From NCBI GenBank assembly GCA_963575745.1, contig CAUYUJ010000947.1, positions 307,349-371,348 on the forward strand: a DNA stretch of 64,000 nt. Reading direction: 5' to 3'. The position numbers were made by a program, and so were the translations under genes. Source of the stretch: Prorocentrum cordatum. Lineage: Eukaryota; Sar; Dinophyceae; Prorocentrales; Prorocentraceae. The notes beneath the pieces were generated by a model that saw only the letters and a program-made list of their open reading frames with translations, made no database searches and had not been told where the DNA came from. Positions within the stretch are counted from its first letter, which is position 1. The number at the start of each line of letters is the position of its first letter. Shown in pieces: positions 1-12,229 of the stretch.

Positions 1-720
1 GTGGCACCCCTCACTCAGATCGGCGGGGTCAGGGTCCAGAAACACATTGGATTTGCAACATTTCTGACATTCGGTGGCACCCCTCACGCAGATCGGCGGG
101 GTCAGGGACCAAAAACACATGGGATTTGCCACATTTCTGAAATTCGATGGCACCCCTCACGCAGGTCGGCGGGGTCAGGGTCCGAAAACACAAAAGATTT
201 GCAACATTTCTGACATTCGGTGGCACCCCTCACGCAGATCGACAGGGTCAGGGTCCAAGAACATACAGGATTTGCCACATGTTGTAAAATTCTATTGCAC
301 CCCTCACGCAGATCGGCGGGGTCAGGGTCCAAAAACACGAAAGATGTGTTACATTTCTGACATTCGGTGGCACCCCTCACGCAGATCGGCGGGGTCAGGG
401 TCCAAAAACATAAAAGATTTGCTACATTTCTGAGGTTCGGTGGCACCCCTCACGGAGATCGGCGGGGCCAGGGTCCAAAAACACTTGGGATTTGCTACAT
501 TTCTCAAGTTCGGTGGCACCCCTCACCCAGATCGGCGGGGTCAGGGTCCAGAAACACATGGGATTTGCCACATTTCCGAAATTCGGTGGCACCCCTCACA
601 CAGATCGGCGGTGTTAAGGTCCAAAGCACTCGGGAGTTGCCACATATCTGAAACTCTGGGGCACCCCTCACGCACTTCTTCGCGGTCAGGACACAAGAGA
701 CTTCCAACATTTTCAAATTC
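1..720. repeat. 73-bp satellite array, about 10 copies
   Basis: The phrase GGCACCCCTCACGCAGATCG recurs at 1, 74, 147, 220, 294, 367, 440, 513, 586 and 658, giving a 73-bp period with single-base slips. Copies differ mainly in the middle (fill-in around 'gggatttgccacatttctga'). The array is cut by the left window edge. Open frames across it on both strands carry no recognisable protein. Confidence 0.95.
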
Positions 721-970
721 GGGGAGAAGATTTGGGCACAGCATACAGGAGCAAATGGAAAATACAACAGCGAGTAAAATAATAGACTCGCAATCTCCAT
801 TCGTCTTGCCAATTACCCATCGTCTTCGCATGAAGTTCTGACGCTGCTTCACGGTGAAGCCAAAGCCTCATGACTTCGCACTTCCATGGCCCATTCTCCG
901 AGAGAGGGGGCCGGCGGCAGGGGGCGAAGCCCTTACGGATATCGCTCGCATTCGGGGGGCAGACATGAGG
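721..970. other. Unique spacer between satellites
   Basis: Non-repetitive stretch between the 73-bp and 97-bp arrays. I see no gene, RNA or structured element in it. Confidence 0.5.
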
Positions 971-2270
971 CCATAACGTGTGAAACAAAAAAACGGTGAC
1001 ACGCGTCACCCCGAAAACTGTGTGAGAAAAACCAAAAGTCTCACTCATATTCTGGACTCCAACATGGGGATATGCTTTGTAGAACAACACAGGGGTGACA
1101 CGTGTCACCAAGAGAACGGTGTGAGAAAACCCTTATTGTGGACGCCAACATGGGGGCATACATTGCGAACGAACACATCAATGACACGTGTCACCCCGAA
1201 GACTGTGAGAAAAAAACAGTTGTTCCACTCGTGTTCTGATTCTGGGCGCCAACATGGGGCCATACAATGTGAAACCGCACAAGGTTGACATGTGTCACCC
1301 AGAAAACTGGGTGAGAAAGCGCCAATTGTTCACTCGTACTCTGGACGCCAACATGGAACCATACAATGTGAAACAACACAACGGTGACACGTGTAAGCCC
1401 GAACACCGCGTGAGAAAAACAATTGCTCCACTCGTATGCTCGGCGCCAGCATGGGGCCATACATCGACAAAGCAAGGGTGACTCGCACCATCCCGAAAAC
1501 CGTGTGAGGAAACCATAATTATTTCACTCGTATTCTGGGCGCCAAAACGGGGCCATAAAATGTGAACCAACACACGTGTGACACTTGTCACCCCGGACAC
1601 CGCGTGAGAAAAACCAATGGCTTAACCTGAACGTCAACATGGGGCCATACAATGTGAAACCACACAAAGTGGCACGTGTCATCCCGAAAACCGTGTGAGG
1701 AAAACCACCTGTCTCACTCATAATCTAAACGCCAGCATGGGGCCATGCATTGCAAGACAACGCAAAGGTGACACGTGTCACCCCGAAAACCGTGTACGAA
1801 AAACTAACTATCCCGCTCAAATTCTGGACGCCAACGGGGGACAAAACTATGTGAAACAACATACGGGTGACAAGTGTCCCCCTGAAAACCGTGCGCGAAA
1901 AACCAATTGCTTCACTCGTATTCTGGACGCCAACGTGGGGCCATACATTGTGAAACCACACAAGGGTGGCACATGTCACCCTGAAAACCGTGTGCGAAAA
2001 CACCAACTGTCCAATCGTATGGATGCCAACCCGGGGCCAAACGGTGTGAAACCACAGCAGCCAAGGGTAACACGTATCACCTCGAACACCGTGTGAGAAA
2101 AAACAATTAAGTCACTCATAATCTGGACGCCAACAAGGGGTCATACATTGAACAAACATCAAAGTGACACGTGTCACCCCGAAAACCGTGAGACAAAGCC
2201 ACTTGTGTCACTCGTTGCCTGGGCGCCCGCATGGGGACATACAATTTGAAACCACAACAAAATACCATGT
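971..2270. repeat. 97-bp satellite, left block (about 13 copies)
   Basis: Units carry a near-perfect palindrome GGTGACACGTGTCACC followed by 'cccgaaaaccgtgtgaga', then 'ttcactcgtattctgg' and 'cgccaacatggggcca'. Palindrome starts lie near 994, 1094, 1180, 1283, 1383, 1478, 1577, 1672, 1766, 1865, 1965, 2066 and 2160, so the spacing is about 97 bp. The same family resumes at 5026. Confidence 0.92.
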
Positions 2271-2491
2271 GACGTACCCAACCCATTTGTATCATGGGAA
2301 ACGAGGAGTTGGCCGAAACTTGCATGGACAATCAAATTGCAGGATCCGTTGTTTGATATGTAAGCTACTTGGGGCACGCGCCTATGGCATGATGCGCAGG
2401 AGAACCATACAATAACGAGGGGCGACAACTACAGGCTCGAAGAGGACATGGGGCGTCGGGAACGAAGAGCAGGAGAAAGACGTGCGGGAAG
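2271..2491. other. Junction between the 97-bp and 102-bp arrays
   Basis: About 220 bp of non-repetitive sequence where the 97-bp satellite stops and the 102-bp satellite begins. It may hold the left edge of an insertion. No gene is visible. Confidence 0.5.
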
Positions 2492-4914
2492 CCCACTGTG
2501 CTGGGCCCCCCAGCAGGCCTCAAAAGTGGCGACAGTTTCACAGACCGCAGCCCCCCAGGGATGGCGAGGTCTAATTTGAATCCGCGGTGACTACCCACTG
2601 TGCTGGGCCCCCCAGCAGGCCTCGAAAGTGGCGACAGTTTCACAGATCGCAGCCCCCCAGGGACGGCGAGGTCTAATTTGAGTCTGCGGTGGGTACCCAC
2701 TGTGCTGAGCTCCCCAGCAGGCCTCGAACGTTGCTACACTTTCACAGATCGCAGACCCCAGGGATGGCGAGGTCTAATTTCAGTCCGCGGTGAGTACCCA
2801 CTGTGCTGTGCCCCTCAGCAGCCCTCGAAAGTGGCGACAATTTTACAGATCGCAGCCCCCCAGGGATGGCAAGGTCTGATCTGAGTCCGCGGGGTGTACC
2901 CACTGTGCTGGGCCCCCCAGCAGGCCTCGAAAGTGGCGACCATTTCACAGATCGCAGCCCCCCATGGACGGCGAGGTCTAATTCGAATCCGCCGTGTGTA
3001 CCCACTGTGCTGGGCCCCCCAGCAGGCCTCGAAAGTGGCGACAGTTTCACAGATCGCAGCCCCCCAGGGATGGCGAGGTCTAATTGGAGTCCGCGGTGTG
3101 TACCCACTGCGCTGGGCCCCCCAGCAGGCCTCGAAAGTGGCGGCCGTTTCACAAATCGCAGCCCCCCAGGGGTGGCGAGGTCTAATTTCAGTCCGCGGTG
3201 TGTACCCACCGTGCTGGGCCCCCCAGCAGGCCTCGAAAGTGGCGACGGTTTCACAGATCGCAGCCCCCCAGGGATGGCGAGGTCCCATTTCAGCCCGCGG
3301 TGGGTACCCACTGCGTTGAGCCCCCCAGCAGGCCTCGAAAGTAAGGACAGTTTCACAGATCGCAGCCCCCCATGGATGGCGATGTCTAATTTCAGTCCGC
3401 GGTGTGTACCCACTGTGCTGGGCCCCCCAGCAGGCCTCGAAAGTAACGACAGTTTCACAGATCGCACCCCCCCAAGGATGGCAAAGTATAATCTGAGTCC
3501 GCGGTGTGTACCCACCGTGCTGGGCCCCCCAGCAGGCCTCGAACGTGGCGACAGTTTTACAGACCGCAGCCCCCCAGGGATGGCGAGGTCAAATTTCAGT
3601 CCGCGGTGGGTACCCACTGCGTTGAGCCCCCCAGCAGGCCTCGAAAGTGGCGACAGTTTCACAGATCGCAGCCCCCCAGGGATGGCGAGGTACAATTTGA
3701 ATCCGCCGTGGGTACACACTGCGCTGGGCCCCCCAGCAGGCCTCGAAAGTGGCGACAGTTTCACAGATCGCAGCACCCCAAAGATGGCGATGTATAATTT
3801 GAATCCGCCGTGGGTGCCCACTGTGCTGGGCCCCCCAGCAGGCCTCGAAAGTGGCGACAGTTTCACAGACCGCAGCCGCAGCCCCCCAGGGATGGCGAGG
3901 TCTAATTGGAGTCCGCGGTGTGTACCAGCTGTGCTGGGCCCCCCAGCAGGCCTCGAAAGTGGCGACCGTTTCACAGATCGCAGCCCCCCAAGGATGGCGA
4001 GGTCCCATTTGAATCCGCCGTGTGTACCCACTGTGCTGGGTCCCCCAGCAAGCCTCGAAAGTGGCGACCGTTTCACATATCGCAGCCCCCCATGGACGGG
4101 GAGGTTACATTTGAATCCGCCGTGGGTACCCACTGTGCTGGGCCCCCCAGCAGGCCTAGAAAGTGGCAACAGTTTCACAGATCGCAGCCCCCCAGGGATG
4201 GCGAGGTCAAACTTGAATCCGCCGTGGGTACCCACTGTGCTGGGCCCCCCAGCAGGCCTCGAAAGTGGCGACAGTTTCGCAGATCGCAGCCCCCCAGGGA
4301 TGGCGAGGTCTCATTTAAATCCGCCGTGGGTACCCACTGTGCTGGGCCCCCCCCCGCAGGCCTCGAACGTGGCGACGGTTTCACAGATCGCAGCCCCCCA
4401 GGGATGGCGAGGTCAAATTTGAGTCCGCCGTGGGTGCCCACTGTGCTGGGCCCCCCAGCAGGCCTCAAAAGTGGCGACGGTTTCACAGATCGCAGTTCCC
4501 CAAGGATGGCGAGGTCAAATTTGAGTCCGCCGTGGGTACCCACTGTGCTGGGCCCCCCAGCAGGCCTCGAAAGTGGCGACAGTTTCACAGATCGCAGCCC
4601 CCCAGGGATGGCGAGGTCAAATTTGATTCGCCGTGGGTACCCACTGTGCTGGGCCCCCCAGCAGGCCTCGAACGTGGCGACAGTTTTACAGATCGCAGCC
4701 CCCCAAGGATGGCGAGGTCAAATTTGAGTCCGCCGTGGGTACCCACTGTGCTGGGCCCCCCAGCAGGCCTCGAAAGTGGCGACAGTTTCACAGATCGCAG
4801 CCCCCCAGGGATGGCGAGGTCTAATTTCAGTCCGCCGTGGGTACCCACTGTGCTGGGCCCCCCAGCAGGCCTCGAAAGTGGCGACAGTTTCACAGATCGC
4901 AGCCCCCCAGCTGG
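2492..4914. repeat. 102-bp satellite, about 24 copies
   Basis: The unit begins CCCACTGTGCTGGGCCCCCC and continues with 'agcaggcctcgaaagtggc' and 'cagatcgcagccccccaggg'. Starts at 2492, 2594, 2696, 2797 and 2899 give a 102-bp period, exactly 34 codons, so several frames on both strands stay open (the longest is 539 codons). Copies differ freely at amino-acid-changing sites, and a C-run indel near 4350 merely moves from one open frame to another. I therefore do not call a protein, although a 34-residue repeat protein is formally possible. Confidence 0.95.
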
Positions 4915-5025
4915 CACGCAGCGACGAGCGAAGGCAGGGGGGAAGAGAGGGACGGGGGGGGGTGGGAAGGTTCGCGCGAGCAGTGCTCTATTCAAAACGA
5001 GAACCCAACGCAGGAGGGTTGGGAA
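4915..5025. other. Tail of the 102-bp array ending in a shared hairpin sequence
   Basis: A purine-rich stretch (4925-4970) is followed at 4986-5025 by TTCAAAACGAGAACCCAACG and a hairpin CCCAAC...GTTGGG (6-bp stem, 8-base loop). Closely related sequence occurs at 17395-17441 and 25268-25314, also after purine-rich DNA. The 97-bp satellite resumes immediately to the right. Confidence 0.75.
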
Positions 5026-6479
5026 TTACACGTGTCACCCCGAAAACCACTTGCGGAAACCCAGTGGTCCACTCGCACTCCGTGAGCCAACATGGTGCCA
5101 TACACTGTGAAACAACACAACGGAGACAAATGTTACCCCGAAACCGTGTGAGAAACAACAACAACTGTTTCAACAACACTGTTGACGCCAACATGGGGCC
5201 ATACAACGTGAATCAACACACGGATGATACGTGTCACCCCGAACACCTCGTGACCTGGAGGCCAACATGGGACCATACAATGTGAAACCACATAGGGGTG
5301 ACACGTGTCATGCCGAAAACCGTATGAGATGACACAATTGATCTACTCGTATTCTGGAGGCCAGCATGGGGGCATACCGTGCGAAACAACACAAGGGTGG
5401 CACGGCGTGAGAAACACCAACTGTTTCACTCGTATTCTTGACGTCAACATGGGGCCAAACTGTACGAACAAAGGCACAGCGGTGACACGTGTCACCACAA
5501 AAACCGTGTGAGACAAGCCATTTGTTCCACTCGTACTCTGGACGCCAAGATGGGGCCATACAAAATGAAACCACACATCGGTGACACGTGTCACCCCGAA
5601 AACCGCGTGAGACAAACCAATGGTTTCACTCGTATTCGTGACGCCAACATGGGGCCAAACAATGTGAACCAACAGAATGATGACACGTCTCACCCCGAAA
5701 GCCGCGTGAGAAAAAACAATTGCTTCATTTGTATTCTGGACGCCAACATGGGGCCATACAATGTGAAACCTCACAACGGTGACACGCGTCACCCCGAAAA
5801 CCGGGGGCGAAACACACAATTGTTTCACTCGCATCCTGGACGCCAACATGGGGCCATACATTGTGAACGAAAACAGCGGTGACACGAGTCACCCCGAAAA
5901 CCGTGTGAGAGAGAAAACCAACGTTTCCACTCGTATTCTGGGGGGCAGCATCGGGCCATACACTGCGAAACAACGCAACGGTGACACGTGTCACCCCGCA
6001 AGCCGGGTGATAAAAACCAATCGTTTCACTCGTATTCTGGACGCCAGCATGGGGCCATACAGTGTGACACAACAAAAGTGTGACACGTGCCACCCCGAAC
6101 ACCACGTGAGATAAACCGCTTGTTGCACTCGCATTCTGGGAACCAACATGGGGTTATGCAGTTCGAAACCACAAAAAGGTGGCACGTGTAACCCCGAAAC
6201 CAATGTGAGGAACATCAATTGCTTCACTCGTATTCTTATGCAGAAAATCAAATGTTTCACTCGTATCCTGGACACCAACATGGGGCCATTCAATGTGAAA
6301 CAACACAAGGGTGGTACGTGTAACCCCCACCACCGTGTGAGAACAAACAATTGTTTCACTCGCACTCTAGACGCCATTATGTCGCCATACACTGTGAACC
6401 AACACACAGGGGACACGTGTAACCCTGAAAACCGTTTGAGAAGAACCGATTGTTCCACTCGTACTCTGGACGCAATCAT
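5026..6479. repeat. 97-bp satellite, right block (about 15 copies)
   Basis: Same unit as 971-2270, with palindrome positions near 5029, 5124, 5222, 5295, 5396, 5479, 5578, 5677, 5777, 5875, 5978, 6078, 6178, 6311 and 6410. Copies become irregular toward the right end. The two blocks were probably one array before the 102-bp array was inserted. Confidence 0.9.
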
Positions 6480-7240
6480 GGAGCCCTCTTGGGGCGTCTT
6501 TGAAGCCTCGTGGGCCGCATCGGAGCGATGGTGGGCGTGCTGGGGCCGTTTTGAGGCCCGTGGGCCTCCTTTAGAGGCCTGGTGGCTTGTCCAACCTCGC
6601 TCGGGGAGCCACCCGGAGCCCTCTTGGGCAATTCTGGGCGCCCCGTGGGCCGTCTTGGCGCCCCCCGTGGCGTCCAGGAGCCCTGCTGGGCGCGTCTTGT
6701 GCGTCTCCGCGCGTCAAGCAGCAACGGAGCAGGCGACCACACGTGAATCCTTGAAAAACCAGACAGGGAAATCAACCATTTTCCCACCGGGAGCCTCTCT
6801 CGGGGTTCAGCTGGGAGCTCTCTTGGTGCGCCTCGGAAGCTACCTAAGCACGCATCGGAGCAATGATTGGCGTGCTGGGGCCGTTGTGGGCCGTTTTGGG
6901 GCCCGAAGGCCCATGTGCTGTGTCCGAACTGATTGGGGGGGCCGCCTGGAGCCCTCTGGGGCGACTTTGGGCGCCTCTTGGTCCGTTGTGGCGCCCTCTT
7001 GTGGTGTCTTAGGGCCCCCTTGAGCGCCACTTGTGCCGTCTCCGGGCGTCGGGCAGCAGAGCAGGCGACCACGCGAAAATCCTTGAAACCTCCAGAGGAA
7101 TCTTTGTTTTTCGCCCTGAGAACTTTGTCGGAGATTAGCTGGAAACTTTCTTGGGGCGTCTGGGAGGCCACGTGAGTCGTCTCGAAGCAATGGTCAGGGT
7201 GCTGGGAGCGCTGTAATGCTCATGGCTCCCTTGAGGGCTC
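6480..7240. repeat. About 330-bp tandem repeat, 2.3 diverged copies
   Basis: Landmarks recur: 'gagcgatggtgggcgtgctg' (about 6522), 'gagcaatgattggcgtgctg' (about 6855) and a third form near 7183; 'cgtctccg.gcgtc' occurs near 6700 and 7036. The text is rich in GGGCCxCTTGGGC-like phrases, the complement of the CCAAGAGGC repeats elsewhere. No gene. Confidence 0.65.
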
Positions 7241-7330
7241 CTTTTGGTAGCCCCATGGCCTCCTTCGGGGCCCTTGTGGCGGGTGGGGGCTCGTTTGGCC
7301 CCCCATGCCACACGGTGGCACCGATCCAGG

Positions 7331-7490
7331 TCCCCCCGTGGCCTACTCATATGTATATATATATATATGTATGTAAGCATATACACATTTACATCTACCT
7401 TGTTTCACGTACATGTGCAAATGCATGTGCGTATACATATGCATACACATATTCATATACGTGCACATACACATCCATGTATCTATGATC
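7331..7490. repeat. AT-rich TA/CATA microsatellite
   Basis: Alternating 'tatatatatatatgtatgta' followed by irregular CATA/CATATG phrases. Low complexity; it codes for nothing convincing. Confidence 0.85.
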
Positions 7491-8137
7491 TCGGGCTCCG
7501 GGCCCACGCCCCCCCCCCAGATGGGATGGGTTTCAGGGTGCCTCGGGCCCCCCCCCTCTGATGGGATGAGGGGGGGGGCGACCACGACGACGACGAGGAC
7601 GACGACGACCACGATGACGACGACGATCACGACGACCTCAGATCTCTGCCAGAAGTCGACCGCCCTGGCTCCCTGAAGCACCGAAACAACACGTCGCACC
7701 CGAAGGGAGGCGACGATGGCGAAGACACAGTCGACGACGATGTTGCTCCGTCTCCGTCCGTCCCCCTCCTCATCCCTCCCTCCTCGTTCCTTGGCCCTCT
7801 CTTCCCCTCTTTGCTCCCCTCTCTCATTCCCTCTCCCCGTACATCCGCCACTCCTTCGAGGCAAAGGCAGAGGACGACGACGACGATGGTGAAGACGCCG
7901 ACGATGATTGTTTTTCTCGGCAAGCTCCGGAAGTCTCGGAACGTGGGCGATTTAGCACGGCCACCCTTGGCTGCTGAGGCGGGCCCCCTAACCACCGCGC
8001 ACCCACAAGGGGGACCCCACACCACACCTACAGGGGGGGGGGCACCACGCCACGCCCACAGAGGGGCAGGGGGGGGGCATCGCGCGGGGGAGGGGGCGAT
8101 GGCATCAGCGGGGGGGGGGGGCAGACTCTAGACCGTG

Positions 8138-8169
<32 letters not shown>

Positions 8170-8270
8170 CCCTGTAGACACAAGCTGTTTAGAGACTGTT
8201 GCTCGTCCTCATGTCTTTGGCGTTCCTGCCTGTTCGGGCTTCTGACAACCACAAGCTGCCCAAGAGGCCT
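7491..8270. other. Low-complexity GC-rich interval without gene
   Basis: Contains C and G homopolymers (7508-7575), a (GAC)n-like tract (7577-7640), G runs at 8030-8120 and an (AG)n tract at 8148-8170. Open frames follow these tracts and look non-coding. Confidence 0.6.
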
Positions 8271-8620
8271 ACGACATGCCCCCAAGACGGCCCACGAAGC
8301 TCCCAAAATTGCCCCAAAACGGCCGAAGAGAGCCCAATACGGCCCAATACATCCCCCGAATGGTCCCAACCTAGACCAGCTAAGAAAACTCGAACACGGC
8401 CCAAAAAGGTCCCCAATCCGGCTTCCGAGGGCGTCGCCAGACGGGCCAAGAGCGCCTGGGGACCGCCCAAAGAGGCCAGAAGAGGCGCCCAGAAGCCTTC
8501 AAGCGGCCCCCGTAGGGCTCCCAGGAGGCTTTCTCCTCCTCCTCTTCCTCCTCCTCCTCCTCCTCCTCCTCCTCTTCGTCCTCATTCTCCTCCTCCTCCG
8601 CCTCTTCTTCCTCCTCCTGA
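8270..8620. repeat. CCAAAACGGCC-like short repeats and (CTC)n tract
   Basis: At 8270-8520 there are degenerate 10-12 base phrases related to CCCAAGAGGC; 8528-8618 is a CTC/TCC trinucleotide tract. No gene. Confidence 0.7.
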
Positions 8621-9239
8621 CGGCGCCGCGGCATGCAAGCATGTTACATTTGCGGAGTAATTGTCCGAGATGTGTGGCCACCGTAGCTCCTGTTCAGCGG
8701 GCTCAACATCGACTCGTTACGAAACTAGAATGGACATCATCCCAAAGTTTGACTGTGTTTTGGCCGAAGGGGCGCGCAGACATCTAGATTCACCACTCCT
8801 CGGGGTCCCAGGGTACTACCCCAACGCTGTGGACATGGATATTCTGGCGGTCGACACGGTCACATTAACATGAATGTCGGAGGGCTGTGGGAAAGTGGCG
8901 GCGCGCCGCTAGACTCCGTGCTGCTGAGGGCGTGCAAGCTGGCGGCCTGGGGTCAGGGAGCGGCGCACGGGAGGCGACCACGGAGGCGGGAAGAAACGGC
9001 TGATTGGAAGGATCTGAGCCGATAGTGGATGGGGAAGGGCGGCGTTCAAGTCGATGCTTCGCCGAATCAGCCTATGTATGTTTGACCTGGACTGCATCGC
9101 GGAACGAAGGATCGATAACCTCATGCCCGTGAGAATAAACACTAGGGGATAATAAAGTTCGGGGTTCAGGGAGAGATAATAAAAGTAGCCCAGCAGACCT
9201 CAGCATAATCTCGAAGTAAGAGATGATCAAGAGGAGACC
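8621..9239. other. Unique interval without recognisable gene
   Basis: Mixed-composition DNA. A 70-codon plus-strand frame at 8661-8873 has no recognisable domain and I do not call it. Nothing structured is visible. Confidence 0.4.
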
Positions 9240-9450
9240 AAGCCGAGCACGTGATTGAGACATCCTTGGCGTTTAGTTGTCATCGAAATATCCTCAACAA
9301 TGGCTTATCTCGCTGGAGACATCCTCGACAAATCCCTTGTTTCGCTTGAGACATCCGCAAACTATTGTTTATTTCACTTGAGACACAGTCGAACTATTGC
9401 TTATTTCGCTTGAGACATCCTCGGGATAATTGTGTTTTTCGCTTGTAACG
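9240..9450 (-). repeat. About 55-bp repeats carrying the GAGACATCC core
   Basis: 'tcgcttgagacatcctcg' and variants recur about every 50-55 bp. On the minus strand this reads CGAGGATGTCTCAAGCGA, the same core as in the repeats at 12635-13690 and 63040-63600. Confidence 0.75.
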
Positions 9451-9454
9451 TCCC

Positions 9455-10180
9455 TAGATAATCAACGGCGGCGATAATAAAGTTCAGGCGGGCGGAGGAA
9501 TGGAGGAAGCTATATACATATATAAAGAAAAATAACAAAAAGAATACATAATAAAATAAAAGAAACGATAGGAGGAGGAGAAGTAGGAAACTAAGAAAAA
9601 AACTCGAGTTTCAAATCTATTAGATTTTATTTACAAACGCTTTATGCAACTTGTTTTTTGTAAGTGCTCGTGTAGGGTAGCTCATGTGCCTGAATTTCCA
9701 TAGATAATCAACCCCAGAGATAAAAAAGTTCAGGCGAGCGTGGGGACAGAGAGAAATATAAAAGAAGAAGAATACAGTAGAAGAATAATAAGAAAGAAGA
9801 AGAAGAGGAGAATAAGAAGAGGACGAAGAAAGGAAAAATCCAAAATTCCAAATCTATCAATTTTATTTTACAAACGCTTTTATGAAAATTGATTTTTTTA
9901 AGTGCTCGTGTAGGGTAGCTCATGTGCTTCATTTTCCATGGATAATCAACCCCAGGGATAAAAAAGTTCAGGCGAGCGTGAGGACAGATAGAAATATAAA
10001 AGAAGAAGAGGAAAGTATAATAATAATAAGAGAAGAAGAAGAGAAGAAGAAGAAGAAGAAGAGAAGAAGAACGGAAAAAGTGTGATCGCTTCGTTTGATG
10101 TTGCTATATCAACATCGCTTGATGTTGCTATCTCAACATAGCGTTTCGAGGTGATAATGAAGTTCGGCCTCAGCGCTCGC
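9455..10180. repeat. About 240-bp tandem triplication with purine-rich tracts
   Basis: 'gataatcaac' occurs at 9458, 9704, 9942 and again near 10210; 'gttcaggcg' at 9482, 9729 and 9967; 'agtgctcgtgtagggtagct' at 9662 and 9900. Each unit ends in GAA/AGAAG purine-rich sequence. It is more AT-rich than its surroundings. Confidence 0.85.
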
Positions 10181-10700
10181 CGCCCAATTTGAATTTTGTA
10201 TAGGGCGACGATAATCAACTCTAAACACTGAAGGGGGGGGGTCCCTTTATTATCATCGGCATGCGGTTACTGTCTGGTGCGCGAGGCAAGCCATCTGATG
10301 CAGGACCTTTGGCTCCGCTCTCCAGTATCTGAGCCGAACATGTCAAGTCCCGATTGTAGCCGACGTGGTGCTGATTGCCTGGAAACGTCGATAGCAATCG
10401 AGCCTGGTAAAGGCCTGACGAGATTCTGCTTGCGTGAAACAATTCAGGTCGCCATCAATCATGCTCATGCCCGGGATCCCTAGAATTCGACAAGTCAGTT
10501 GATCTTGAACTCGGTGACGTCTGAAGGTCGGGAGTGCGGCGCGATATACTTGCCCCTGTGTGCACAGATTTGTGGCAGCCCGAAGGCTTCTTCACCCAAG
10601 AGATAATACAGTGCAAAGACACCCCAAGCAACACCACTGCATCTACACACATGGTGAATCAACATCGAGCAGGCGCGCGCACGATGTGGATGGTCAGTGC
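10181..10700. other. Unique interval without recognisable gene
   Basis: Short open frames only; no domain, RNA or strong repeat seen. Confidence 0.4.
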
Positions 10701-11115
10701 CGCAAGGGACCGTTCACGGTACGGCACGGCACGCGGGCACGGCACACCGGCCGCATTCTGAAATCTGGGCACTGCACGCCACGGCAAACGGGCGCGGCAC
10801 GGCACGGCACGCTGGCCGCACATGTCCCGCATTATTGCCTGTAGAAACGTGCTCTGTCATGCCTCCTTTCTAAAGACAGGGCACGGCACGCGGGCACGGC
10901 ACGACGCGGGCACGGCACGGTGCACGCGCAACACGGCACGGCACGGCACGGCACGGCACGTGGGCACGGCGCGGCACGTTTCTTTTCTTCTTTCGCGTCC
11001 CAAGCCCCAAGCATGGCACGGCACGCGGGCGCGACGCAGTTTCCGCATTCTAGAATCTAGGCACGGCGCGGCCTGGCACGCGCGCATGGCACGGCACGTC
11101 GCAGCATTCGCTGCT
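10700..11115. repeat. GGCACGGCAC short-repeat region
   Basis: Repeated 'ggcacggcacg' and 'cgggcacggcac' phrases, broken by two unique stretches (around 10840-10880 and 10990-11010). A looser relative occurs at 63600-64000. Confidence 0.85.
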
Positions 11116-11340
11116 TAGGGTTCATTGCGGACTCAGTGTGCCCGAGCGTTGGCAATTCGTAAGAGCTGTTCGAGGCCGTGCCAGGCACAGCTTGAACCCA
11201 CAGAAAACGAGATTTTCTCAACCCTCCTGTGGGGTTGATCCTTCGTCTCTCTCCGCTGCGCCGCGCGACTCCTTTTGCTCCTTCCTCCTTCCCCTCCTTT
11301 CCTTCCCTTCCTGCTGCTGCTGCTGCGCTACCTGCTGCTA
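11116..11340. other. Unique interval with pyrimidine-rich end
   Basis: Ends in a TCC/TGC-rich stretch (11260-11340). No gene. Confidence 0.4.
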
Positions 11341-11760
11341 GTGCTGCTAGATCCGCACTCCCAAGGCTACGATCCTTTGTACATTTCCAAAGATCTGCGC
11401 TCACAGGGTCGCGACCCTTTGTAAACCACGAGCGAACCGCGCTTCCAGAGCCACGGTCCCAGGTACACTACAACAGATCCCCGCTATCAGGGCCACGACC
11501 CGTGCCAGATCATGATATATCTGCCCCCCAGGCCACCATCCTTAGCAAATGAAACAGGATTCTTGCCCCTAGGACCACGATGCTTCGCACACTGCGCTGG
11601 ATCAGCGCTCGCAAGGCCACGATCCATTGTAACATATTGTGAATCCGAGCTCCCAGGGCCACGATTGATGGTAAAGTACAGTGGGTCCACGATGGCAAGG
11701 CAAGGAATCGGTGGTAAACTTTGCCTACACTTCACCACATGGCTTCTTCGTGACCAAAGG
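11341..11760. repeat. About 42-bp degenerate tandem repeat
   Basis: 'agggccacgatcc' variants recur near 11363, 11405, 11448, 11489, 11530, 11571, 11613 and 11657, giving a 41-44 bp period. Confidence 0.75.
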
Positions 11761-12229
11761 CCCCGCGTGAGGGCCACACTACTCCAGGAGCGCCAGAGTA
11801 CCCTGAGAGGGTTCCACGTGGGCCCAATGGAGCCCCCCTGGATAAGGAGGACTAGCTAGAAGAGGGGCCCCCTCAAACTGGCCAGCAACTGGTCCCAAGA
11901 GTCACCTGGAGGACGAAACGACGGAATAGGAGGAAACTGAGGAAGGATTTCTCGATGCCGGTGGCAGGGGGGACCGGCGGCAGTGGCTGACTACCCTCAG
12001 ACTCCAAGGCAGCAGCGACAGAGGAACGACACACTACATCAACATCCTCTCTGGAGGCCCGCACGACATTCCTGGCTCGGCGCTTGACCCCCCTACCCTG
12101 GAACGCGGACCGGGCCAGGGGCGGTGCCCGAGGGGCCGCCAAGGGGGGCCTCGCGCCCCACATGCGGAACTCTGCTCATGCAGCTTTTCCCAATACCCTA
12201 TGGTGGCATGATTGTTGTTAGTGTGACGC
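11761..12229. other. Unique interval without recognisable gene
   Basis: Open frames on the minus strand (about 96 and 87 codons) are arginine/alanine-rich and match no family that I recognise. Confidence 0.4.

Noticed and set aside
2742-4422. Open frames of 497 and 539 codons over the 102-bp array
   Set aside because: All frames are open because the period is divisible by three; unit differences are mostly amino-acid-changing and an indel only swaps frames.
1-6479. Regularly spaced repeats resembling a CRISPR array
   Set aside because: Whole units repeat head to tail with no constant-repeat/unique-spacer structure, no cas genes, and the context is eukaryotic.
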